From: Candidatus Vogelbacteria bacterium
Lineage (GTDB): Bacteria > Patescibacteriota > Minisyncoccia > Phycocordibacterales > XYD1-FULL-46-19
Reading direction: 5' to 3'
NCBI GenBank assembly: GCA_026395035.1
Contig: JAPLZN010000108.1
Coordinates: 1-12,571, forward strand
DNA: 12,571 bases
In this document: piece after piece, positions 5,324 through 10,923 of the stretch
Layout of the letters: each line of letters starts with the position of its first letter
How positions within the stretch are numbered: position 1 is the stretch's first letter
Translations under genes and position numbers: made by a program
Notes under the pieces: model-generated
What the model was told of the DNA's origin: nothing
Seen by the model: the letters and a program-made list of their open reading frames with translations, nothing else
Databases searched by the model: none

Positions 5324-6349
5324 TTAAATTCCTAGATTATTTTGATGATCCTTCGGCCAGTCGTAACCCAAATGTTCGTAGGCCTTTTTAGTAGCGCAGC
5401 GGCCACGCGGGGTGCGTTCGAGTAAGCCGAGTTGAATTAGATAGGGTTCGTTCACTTCTTCCACTGTCGCATCCTCTTCCGACATGGCGGTAGCGACGGT
5501 ACCAAGCCCGACCGGACCGCCGTTAAATTTATCAATGATGATCTCCAGGATTTTTCGATCTTGGGCCGTGAGTCCGATTTCATCTATCCCGAGCATCGAC
5601 AAGGCTTCTTTTACTGATTTGAGGTCGACCGGTTTGTTTTTGATTTGAGCGTAGTCACGGCAGCGTTTGAGGAGCTGATTGGCAATGCGCGGCGTGAAGC
5701 GGGAACGGCGCGCGATTTCTTCGGCGGCCGCGTCTTCGATTTGGACACCAAGAATTCCGGCAGAGCGCAAAATTATTTTTTTGATCTCGGCTTCGGTGTA
5801 GAATTCCAGCCGGTGTGTGCCACCGCCAAAGCGCGAACGCAGGGGAGAGGAGAGGAGCGCGATGCGGGTAGTGGCCGCGATTAGAGTAAACGGTGGCAGG
5901 TCAAGCTGAATGACCCGCGCCCCCGGTCCTTTGCCGATGACAATGTTGAGCACCCCGGATTCCATCGCGGGATAGAGGACTTCCTCGATCATTTTATTCA
6001 GGCGATGGATTTCGTCGATAAATAGGATGTCGCCGGACGACAAGTTGGTGAGAATCGAGGCAAGGTCGCCCACCTTTCCTATTGCCGGTCCAGAAGTAAC
6101 TTTGAGCTGGGCGCTCATTTGTTTGGCAATCAAATGGGCGAGGGTGGTCTTGCCCAAGCCCGGTGGTCCGTAAAAAAGCAGGTGCTCGGGCGGGTGTTTG
6201 CGTTCCGCGGCGGCTCCGATCAGGATCTTTAAATTATCCTTGATGCTTTCTTGCCCGATATATTCGTCCCAGGCGGTCGGACGCAGGGATCGATCAAGAA
6301 AGGCGTCGGTTCCGGGGTCGATTTTGGGTATTTCAGAGCTACTTGACAT
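5324..6349 (-). CDS. ruvB: Holliday junction branch migration helicase RuvB
   Basis: RuvB is the AAA+ hexameric motor that, with RuvA, drives branch migration before RuvC cleavage. The 341-residue length is typical. Walker A GPPGLGKTT lies at 61-69, Walker B DILFIDEIHRL from 107, sensor 1 ATTR at 159-162, and the arginine finger in SPLRSRFG (Arg173). The C-terminal winged-helix DNA-binding domain (about 265-335) includes GGPVGLGTVATAMSE, EPYLIQLGLLERTPRGR and AYEHLG. Small departures from the usual sequence: RFGGGTHRLEFY has one extra residue after RFG, and RSRFTPRIAN has Phe where Gly is usual. ATG 6349 gives the standard N-terminus. A TAGCAT box 12 bases upstream could be the -10, again implying almost no leader. 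RuvA is not in this window. Confidence 0.97.
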   Translation of the reverse strand: MSSSSEIPKIDPGTDAFLDRSLRPTAWDEYIGQESIKDNLKILIGAAAERKHPPEHLLFYGPPGLGKTTLAHLIAKQMSAQLKVTSGPAIGKVGDLASILTNLSSGDILFIDEIHRLNKMIEEVLYPAMESGVLNIVIGKGPGARVIQLDLPPFTLIAATTRIALLSSPLRSRFGGGTHRLEFYTEAEIKKIILRSAGILGVQIEDAAAEEIARRSRFTPRIANQLLKRCRDYAQIKNKPVDLKSVKEALSMLGIDEIGLTAQDRKILEIIIDKFNGGPVGLGTVATAMSEEDATVEEVNEPYLIQLGLLERTPRGRCATKKAYEHLGYDWPKDHQNNLGI

Positions 6350-6381
6350 TAAAATCTTTTTATGCTAACATTACGAAGACT

Positions 6382-6412
6382 AGTTAAAAGTTAAAAAGGA
6401 AAAGTTAAAAGT
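6382..6412. repeat. Heptamer repeat island (unit AGTTAAA)
   Basis: AGTTAAA occurs at 6382, 6389 and 6403, with an 8-base and a 6-base interruption between. It lies about 33 bases upstream of the ruvB start, in its promoter zone. Confidence 0.7.
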
Positions 6413-6484
6413 AGGGAAATGCAAGCTAATTGCATTTTATTTGTTTTTTGGCTTTAAGCCATTTAGACTTTCGACTGATTCATT

Positions 6485-6645
6485 GAGAACATAAACCTCT
6501 AGGCAATTAAAGCGCTTGCGCTTTACGGATTTTTCCGACAGGACGCCTCGGTTCCCGGCTTGTCCGGACCTACGGAGACCATCCTCGAAGGGATCTCTAA
6601 CTCTAGTTGCAGAACGAGAGGGATTGCCTCGAGGTTTATATTCTC
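6485..6645. mobile_element. Inverted-repeat element 1 (161 bp), MITE-like
   Basis: Terminal inverted repeats of 24 bases match at 21 positions: 6485-6508 begins gagaacataaacctc, and 6622-6645 is its complement. The interior contains an agcgcttgcgct palindrome (about 6511-6522) and several short GC hairpins but no convincing gene. It is a non-coding mobile repeat or a structured RNA; the sequence alone does not decide. Confidence 0.6.
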
Positions 6646-6650
6646 AAATT

Positions 6651-6778
6651 CCAGGACACGCGCGTTCGGTGAATTTCTTCGTTGCTGCGCTCGTTTGCTC
6701 CTGCGCTGTACTTCCATGTACAGCTTAGTCGCAAGCCTCGCTTGCGCCTCGAACTTCACTCAAACGCGTGCGTCCTGG
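6651..6778. mobile_element. Inverted-repeat element 2 (128 bp), MITE-like or structured RNA
   Basis: The ends are ccaggac (6651-6657) and gtcctgg (6772-6778); the imperfect stem continues for about 25 bases through a cgcgtt core and a tgaa segment. The interior contains a perfect gctgtac-ttccat-gtacagc hairpin and a gcaag-cctcg-cttgc hairpin. It starts only five bases after element 1. Short reading frames across both are repeat-derived and not credible genes. The 484-base gap 6350-6833 otherwise holds an AT-rich hairpin (aaatgcaa with ttgcattt, near 6417-6437) followed by T's, and two heptamer islands. Confidence 0.6.
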
Positions 6779-6799
6779 TAATATTTATTGTTTTCAATA

Positions 6800-6827
6800 A
6801 GCTGAAAGCTGAAACCTAAAAGCTGAA
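6800..6827. repeat. Heptamer repeat island (unit AGCTGAA)
   Basis: AGCTGAA at 6800, 6807 and 6821, and the variant ACCTAAA at 6814, keep an exact 7-base register, and AGCTTGT follows at 6828. It lies six bases beyond the pilB stop codon. Confidence 0.8.
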
Positions 6828-6833
6828 AGCTTG

Positions 6834-8525
6834 TTATATAAATTCTCCAGTCAGGTCAACAACTCGTCCCAACTCCGCCAAATCGGTAATTCCGTTTAGG
6901 ATTTTGAGAATGCCGTCCTGGCGCATGTCGAGAATTCCTTGGGGAATGGCGGCGATTTTGATTTCCTTCTCGCTGGGATTCTCAATGGTGACCTTGGCGA
7001 CGGCATCGTCCATAATGACCGCTTCGAAGACACCGACCCGGCCCTTGTAACCGGTTTTGTTGCATTTTTCGCAACCCACGGGGTGCCAGATTTTGTGGGT
7101 ATCCGGGATAACAAGGTCTGGCTTCTTTTTCTTGATCGTCGCTATGACATTGTCGATCAAGAATTGCTCTTCCGGTTTGGGCACGCCTTCTCCTCGACAA
7201 AATTCACATAGTTTGCGTACCAAGCGCTGAGCGATTGGCAAGGTCAGAGCGGAAGTGAGGATTTTGGCGGATACACCTAGGTCGATCAAGCGAGGAATGG
7301 CGCCGGCCGCGTTGTTGGTGTGCAGGGTGGAAAAAACCAAGTGACCGGTGAGGGAAGCATTAACGGCAATTTTCGCTGTTTCGGAGTCGCGGATTTCGCC
7401 GACCATGATGATATCCGGGTCTTGGCGAAGAGCGGCGCGCAGACCGGAGAGGAAGGTATAGCCCTTGATCCGGTTCACTTGGGTTTGGTTGATGCCTTCG
7501 AGGTGATATTCAATCGGATCTTCGATGGTGATTGTCTTATTTTCCGACGAATTAACTTTACGCAAGAAGGAATACAACGTTGTCGTTTTACCGGAGCCGG
7601 TCGGACCGGTCAAGAGAATCATCCCATTGGGGCGACTGATCTCGCGCGCGAAAATCTTGTAGAGCTGATCGTCAACGCCCAAATTTTCGAAGGTGACATT
7701 GATGCTTTTGGGATTCAAGACGCGCATAACGATCGATTCGCCATAACTGCCGGGGATGACCGAACTACGAATTTCCATTTCCGTGCCCTCGACTTTAATC
7801 GAGAAGCGTCCGTCCTGGGCGGCCTGCTGGACATTTAGTTTCATGCCCGAAACCAGTTTCAAACGGGAAGTAATTTGACGGATCAATCGATTATCAATAT
7901 CGCAAATATCGTGCAAGACGCCGTCGAGGCGATAGCGCAGGCGAATTGCTGTCTCTTCCGGTTCGATGTGGATGTCGGAAGCACTGGTGGCGAGGGCGCC
8001 GGAGAGAATTACTTCGAGCAGGGTTGAGATGCCACCCACCTGCAGACTTTTAGCGATCTCTTCGTCGAGGGTCTTTTTGACATCTTCAACCGTTTTGAAG
8101 GCGGCCGTATAGGTAGCAATCGCTTCATCGGAGATTTGAATTACGCCGGCATCAGCTTTTAGTCCCCGGCCAATCTCGGCATAGCGGTCCCAAGCCCGAT
8201 CCAGGCTGTTTTGCGAGCAGAGCCACAATTTTACATTGAATCCTTTATTGTTCAGGTCAACAACGAGATCGGCAATCTTACCATTGTTTGGTGTCAGAAC
8301 GGCGGCGTCGACATTGCGACCGGAGAGGCGAAAGGCGGCGATGGCGGCTAGGTGAGCTTCGTCTTCGGCGATTAGGCGCAAGGCGTCGGTTGAAAGTGAA
8401 ACTTTGGTTAGGTCAATGTAGGGCAGGTTGTAGCGCGTCGAAAGCATTTGCGCCAAACCCTCAGCTTCCTTCAAATGAAGTTCGGCGACGCGCTTATCTT
8501 GTTTGTCTTCATCGAAGGTAACCAT
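6834..8525 (-). CDS. Type IV pilus assembly / type II secretion ATPase (PilB/GspE family)
   Basis: This cytoplasmic hexameric ATPase powers pilus extension or pseudopilus assembly. It has 563 residues, the usual size. An N-terminal T2SSE-N-like domain (about 1-125) is followed by SASDIHIEPE (181-190), then Walker A GPTGSGKTT (307-315), the Asp box TITIEDPIEY (331-340), Walker B IIMVGEIRD (372-380) and the His box TLHTNNA (400-406). A zinc-binding four-cysteine site is complete: Cys440, Cys443, Cys485 and Cys488. That site and the N-domain favour PilB/GspE over the retraction ATPase PilT. In CPR bacteria type IV pili are linked to host attachment and DNA uptake. No other pilus genes are in the window. 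The start at ATG 8525 has TATAAT eight bases upstream and no Shine-Dalgarno. Confidence 0.95.
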   Translation of the reverse strand: MVTFDEDKQDKRVAELHLKEAEGLAQMLSTRYNLPYIDLTKVSLSTDALRLIAEDEAHLAAIAAFRLSGRNVDAAVLTPNNGKIADLVVDLNNKGFNVKLWLCSQNSLDRAWDRYAEIGRGLKADAGVIQISDEAIATYTAAFKTVEDVKKTLDEEIAKSLQVGGISTLLEVILSGALATSASDIHIEPEETAIRLRYRLDGVLHDICDIDNRLIRQITSRLKLVSGMKLNVQQAAQDGRFSIKVEGTEMEIRSSVIPGSYGESIVMRVLNPKSINVTFENLGVDDQLYKIFAREISRPNGMILLTGPTGSGKTTTLYSFLRKVNSSENKTITIEDPIEYHLEGINQTQVNRIKGYTFLSGLRAALRQDPDIIMVGEIRDSETAKIAVNASLTGHLVFSTLHTNNAAGAIPRLIDLGVSAKILTSALTLPIAQRLVRKLCEFCRGEGVPKPEEQFLIDNVIATIKKKKPDLVIPDTHKIWHPVGCEKCNKTGYKGRVGVFEAVIMDDAVAKVTIENPSEKEIKIAAIPQGILDMRQDGILKILNGITDLAELGRVVDLTGEFI

Positions 8526-8533
8526 GTAGTCTA

Positions 8534-8539
8534 ATTATA
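8534..8539 (-). promoter_or_regulatory. pilB -10 box, probable leaderless start
   Basis: Consensus TATAAT on the minus strand, eight bases before the ATG at 8525. No Shine-Dalgarno is present. Confidence 0.7.
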
Positions 8540-8568
8540 GATTAAAAATTAGAAATTAAAAATTGAAA
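8534..8568. repeat. Heptamer repeat island (unit ATTAAAA) containing the pilB -10 box
   Basis: ATTATAG (8534), ATTAAAA (8541), ATTAGAA (8548), ATTAAAA (8555) and ATTGAAA (8562) follow in exact 7-base register. The 20-base stretch 8547-8566 is identical to 3623-3642. The first unit read on the minus strand supplies TATAAT (8534-8539), the -10 box of pilB, eight bases before its ATG. Confidence 0.8.
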
Positions 8569-8650
8569 AGGAGGAGAAGTTAGAAAATTCAAATCAAAAT
8601 TACTGATTACATTACTTGCACACATAATAAAAAGAGAGAAGGGGATAAGC

Positions 8651-8822
8651 TAGCCCGGCCTGCTGGCTGGGCAATGTCAAATTAAAAATCGACAGGTACC
8701 CCTGTCGTCCCGGACAGCCGGTATCCCGGCGATGATCCGGGATCCAGTATGACAAATGAAATTAACCCACAAAAACAACCATTTTTATTTTAGGTATTTT
8801 GTCATTCCTGCACGGGAATGAC
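8651..8822 (+). repeat. Cluster of REP-like repeats between pilB and the lipoprotein gene
   Basis: Three pieces are visible in this gene-free stretch (8526-8967). An imperfect GC hairpin lies at about 8651-8672 (agcccggcc with ggctgggc). The second copy of the 59-base REP-like element is at 8691-8749. A gtcattcc-tgcacg-ggaatgac hairpin is at 8801-8822, a short member of the common GTCATTCC repeat type. The rest of the gap is AT-rich sequence without features until the promoter at 8897. Confidence 0.75.
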
Positions 8823-8896
8823 GGCCGAGAGGTCGTGATAGAACCACTCCACCGAGCCAGTTTGGAGTTTTCGGATTCACGAAGGGCGTTAATGTC

Positions 8897-8925
8897 TTGA
8901 CTTTCTTTAGTACGGGTGCCATAAT
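8897..8925 (+). promoter_or_regulatory. Promoter of the lipoprotein gene
   Basis: TTGACT (8897-8902), a 17-base spacer, and CATAAT (8920-8925), giving a leader of about 36 bases. Confidence 0.78.
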
Positions 8926-8967
8926 AAAAGAAGTAGGATACGTTAAGGAAAAAGAAAGGGTTTTCAC

Positions 8968-9318
8968 ATGAAGAAGATGATCTTTGCCACTCTGGTGCTC
9001 TCGGTGGTCGTTCTGACCGGCTGTGAGTATCCCGCGTATTTGGACGGAGCTTCCGTCCAGTACGGCCCCGTCCGCGCGGATGTTTATTCCGCGCCGGCTT
9101 ACGGCTATGACCCGGCCTATTCCTATGGCCCCGTCTATCGTCCGTACTACCCGTCAGTCATCATTGGCGGATCCCATGGTTACGGCTACGGCTATGGCTA
9201 TGGCTATGGCTATGGCTATCGGATCGGTAACCACTACAGCTATCGTGCCCCGGAAAGAGGCAATCACTCGTACCGGGGAGATTCTCATAGTCGTGGCGGG
9301 AGCCGTGGGCGACGGTAG
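8968..9318 (+). CDS. Gly/Tyr-repeat lipoprotein, unknown function
   Basis: A 116-residue lipoprotein precursor. MKKMIFATLVLSVVVLTGC is a textbook lipoprotein signal with lipobox LTGC at 16-19, so Cys19 should be lipidated and the protein anchored on the outer face of the membrane. The mature part is rich in Tyr, Pro and Gly: a PAYGYDPAYSYGPVYRPYYP region (about 44-63), seven Gly-Tyr dipeptides in a row (about 71-84), then a basic Ser/Arg/Gly tail ending SRGGSRGRR. No enzyme motif is visible; the composition suggests a disordered, adhesive or surface-coating role, which is inference. The Gly-Tyr block is coded by a hexamer repeat. The Shine-Dalgarno is weak (aagga and aaaggg are both further away than usual). 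Codons are GC-rich. It has its own promoter and terminator. Confidence 0.85.
   Translation: MKKMIFATLVLSVVVLTGCEYPAYLDGASVQYGPVRADVYSAPAYGYDPAYSYGPVYRPYYPSVIIGGSHGYGYGYGYGYGYGYRIGNHYSYRAPERGNHSYRGDSHSRGGSRGRR
9178..9219 (+). repeat. In-gene hexanucleotide tandem repeat (GGYTAY x7)
   Basis: Seven consecutive hexamers: GGTTAC, GGCTAC and five exact GGCTAT units. Each codes Gly-Tyr, so gain or loss of units keeps the frame. Confidence 0.95.
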
Positions 9319-9337
9319 TTCCTTGCTCTGTTGTCTT

Positions 9338-9366
9338 AAGGCGCACCCCTCGGTGCGCCTTTTGCT
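9338..9366 (+). terminator. Terminator of the lipoprotein gene
   Basis: A 10-bp stem aaggcgcacc (9338-9347) with ggtgcgcctt (9352-9361), a 4-base loop, then TTTTGCTT. Confidence 0.88.
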
Positions 9367-9452
9367 TAGCCAAAAAAGCCTTAAATTAAGGGCCAAATTA
9401 AGGGGTATCGACCCCACTAGAGGTTGTCCGAACTGGCCATCTCTAATTAGGC

Positions 9453-9481
9453 TTGACTTTATATACATAAGGTGCTATAAT
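9453..9481 (+). promoter_or_regulatory. Near-consensus promoter of the Pro-rich secreted protein gene
   Basis: TTGACT (9453-9458), a 17-base spacer and TATAAT (9476-9481). The leader is about 64 bases and includes a gccgg...cccggc pairing possibility (9500-9519) before the ribosome binding site. Upstream, 9379-9414 holds two small palindromes (ccttaaattaagg and ggggt-atcg-acccc). Confidence 0.85.
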
Positions 9482-9551
9482 GGAAGAAGGTTACAAATTG
9501 CCGGTTCTAACTGCCCGGCATTGATATTTGAGAGAAAGCGAGGATAAGCTC

Positions 9552-10247
9552 ATGAAAACGCTTATCACCCTGACCCTGTCCCTGACCATTATGCTGGTCG
9601 CCACCGCCACCCGCGCCGAGATCACCTACGAGCGGAAGGCGGATGGCACGACCTCCTGGCGGGCAGTCAAGCCGACGGCGACGGAGCTCAAGGCTCAGGC
9701 CTCCTTCCAGCAGGCCAAACGCGCCCCGGCGGTTCGGGCCAAGGCGAGGACCACCACGACAGTTGTCGCGGCGGTGCCCACGCCTCGTCCCACCATCGTG
9801 ACGGTCACCCGCCCGGATGGGGTGACGACGACCTACACCCTGGAGCAGTGGACCGGGGTTCGGCAACCGTCGGCACCGTCCACGGTTCGTCGAGGTCAAG
9901 GCTGTTATCAGCCGATAACCATGGCCAACCTGGTCCCGCTTCGGCCGCCGGAAAACCCGCGTTACGTGGGTTCGGTTGAACTGCCCCCGCCAGTGCCCCT
10001 CAATCCGCTGCAGGAGTATTACCTGCCCCCTTTGCCGAGTTGTCCTCCTCCGGCGCCGGTCGGGTACTACGGCGCCGGGGATGTGGTCATCCCTCCGGAT
10101 GTGTCCACAGTCTATCCGGCGTTCCCCTGCGGAGCCTGGGACAATGGACCGCAGGTGGTCATCCCGCCGGACTACGGGCGTCTCCGTGGTCAAGTGGTCG
10201 TTCCGCCGAACTACGGTCGGAGCGGCTCCGGTCGCCGCCATCGGTGA
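9552..10247 (+). CDS. Secreted Pro/Val-rich protein with C-terminal VVIPPDYG repeats, unknown function
   Basis: A 231-residue exported protein I do not recognise. A Sec signal MKTLITLTLSLTIMLVATATRA is followed by a likely cleavage before Glu23. There is no lipobox, so it is secreted or otherwise wall-associated. The mature part contains a basic Ala/Thr segment, a segment with PTIVTVTRPDGVTTTYTLEQW, and a proline-rich C-terminal half with PP, PPP and PPL runs. Three copies of a V-V-[IV]-P-P-[DN] unit end the protein (DVVIPPDVS, QVVIPPDYGR, QVVVPPNYGR). Five cysteines at most, none in an obvious motif. ATG 9552 is chosen for its signal peptide and the GAGGA box seven bases upstream; an in-frame TTG at 9528 would put charged residues before the signal. 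GC at third positions is very high compared with tsaE next door. Confidence 0.82.
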   Translation: MKTLITLTLSLTIMLVATATRAEITYERKADGTTSWRAVKPTATELKAQASFQQAKRAPAVRAKARTTTTVVAAVPTPRPTIVTVTRPDGVTTTYTLEQWTGVRQPSAPSTVRRGQGCYQPITMANLVPLRPPENPRYVGSVELPPPVPLNPLQEYYLPPLPSCPPPAPVGYYGAGDVVIPPDVSTVYPAFPCGAWDNGPQVVIPPDYGRLRGQVVVPPNYGRSGSGRRHR

Positions 10248-10267
10248 CCGACTCTGCTCTGTCGATC

Positions 10268-10307
10268 GGGCGCGTTCTTCCTTTGGAAGAACGCGCCCTT
10301 TCTTTTT
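10268..10307 (+). terminator. Strong terminator of the Pro-rich protein gene
   Basis: A perfect 14-bp stem gggcgcgttcttcc (10268-10281) with its complement (10285-10298), a 3-base loop, then TTTCTTTTT. Confidence 0.95.
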
Positions 10308-10334
10308 GCCTATTTTTAAATCTGAACCGATTGC

Positions 10335-10340
10335 TATAAT
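10335..10340 (+). promoter_or_regulatory. tsaE -10 box, probable leaderless start
   Basis: Consensus TATAAT ends six bases before the ATG at 10347, placing the expected start of transcription on the A of ATG. The -35 is weak. Confidence 0.75.
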
Positions 10341-10346
10341 AGCGAC

Positions 10347-10811
10347 ATGGAGTATGTTTCAAGAAATCTTGCTGAGACGGCAATTTTGGCCAAGGAGGTG
10401 TTGGTCGCTTTGGTTACCAAAAAGAGTGGGGCGACCGTTTTGGCTCTCTATGGCGATCTGGGTTCGGGCAAAACGACTTTTACGCAATTTCTGGCCCAAG
10501 CGCTAGGAATTACCGATTATGTCACCAGCCCAACTTTTGTGTTGGAAAAGAAGTATAGAGTTTCCCCTCCTTTTCAAGGAGGGGTGGCCGGAGGCCGGGG
10601 CGGTTATAAAACCTTAATTCACCTCGACTGCTACCGCCTCTCTGGCCCCGCCGATCTGACGGTTCTGGGTTGGTCGGAAATTGTTGCCGATCCGAAGAAT
10701 CTAATCGTGATAGAATGGCCGGAGCGAGTGGAAAGCGCTTTGCCGGCGGATACGATAAAAATTAAATTTGAATATTTGGATGAAAACAGCCGGAGAGTAA
10801 TGATGTTTTAA
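10347..10811 (+). CDS. tsaE: tRNA t6A biosynthesis ATPase TsaE with repeat-derived insertion
   Basis: TsaE is the P-loop partner of TsaB and TsaD in making N6-threonylcarbamoyladenosine at position 37 of ANN-decoding tRNAs. The 154-residue protein shows Walker A GDLGSGKTT (36-44), the switch-like TSPTF (60-64), HLDCYRL (92-98) and VIEWPERV (121-128), all in the family order. Between TSPTF and HLDCYRL the family usually has about 12-15 residues; here there are 27. The extra residues, about 73-87 (SPPFQGGVAGGRGGY), are coded by a palindromic repeat element also found intergenically in this window. The frame stays open through it and both conserved halves continue, so the protein is probably functional with a surface loop extension. 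Confidence 0.95.
   Translation: MEYVSRNLAETAILAKEVLVALVTKKSGATVLALYGDLGSGKTTFTQFLAQALGITDYVTSPTFVLEKKYRVSPPFQGGVAGGRGGYKTLIHLDCYRLSGPADLTVLGWSEIVADPKNLIVIEWPERVESALPADTIKIKFEYLDENSRRVMMF
10561..10605 (+). repeat. Palindromic repeat element inside tsaE
   Basis: Hairpin cccctcctt (10564-10572), loop ttc, aaggagggg (10576-10584), followed by tggccggaggccggggcggt. The hairpin is the same as that at 2435-2456 apart from the loop, and similar to 780-800. The downstream part follows the same plan (a GC-rich palindrome and then ggggYggt) as the element at 780-878. It is read in frame as part of TsaE. Confidence 0.85.
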
Positions 10812-10854
10812 AACGTATTTTAGTGTTCTCGTCTTACGGGGACCTCTGTAAAGA

Positions 10855-10893
10855 TTGACATTTTAGGTAGATATGCTATAGTCTTTGAAGACT
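10855..10893 (+). promoter_or_regulatory. Promoter with overlapping palindrome, gene at 10924
   Basis: TTGACA (10855-10860), a 16-base spacer and TATAGT (10877-10882). The palindrome agtctt-tg-aagact (10880-10893) overlaps the end of the -10 box and the expected start of transcription, a typical position for a repressor site. The leader is about 35 bases and ends with a full-strength Shine-Dalgarno. Confidence 0.7.
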
Positions 10894-10923
10894 AAGTCTA
10901 ATCCTAAATGGAGGTGATTGGAG

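Noticed and set aside
6516..6781. Three overlapping short frames on both strands in the ruvB-pilB gap
   Set aside because: They run through terminal inverted repeats and hairpins of the two repeat elements; the translations look like repeat-derived low-value sequence.
7320..7838. A 172-codon plus-strand frame inside pilB
   Set aside because: It lies fully antisense to the conserved Walker and Asp-box region of PilB and has no promoter or ribosome binding site.
8785..8967. A 60-codon minus-strand frame between pilB and the lipoprotein gene
   Set aside because: It starts inside the leader of the lipoprotein gene, crosses its promoter and a REP-like hairpin, and shows no family features.
9154..9468. 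Minus-strand frames with Ala-Ile or Ser-His repeats
   Set aside because: The repeats are the reverse reading of the GGCTAT hexamer array.
9507..10241. A 244-codon frame on the minus strand opposite the Pro-rich protein gene
   Set aside because: It is an Arg/Gly-rich antisense frame kept open by high GC; the plus strand has the signal peptide, promoter and terminator.
10918..10923. TTG start for the gene at 10924
   Set aside because: The codon lies inside the Shine-Dalgarno that positions ATG 10924.
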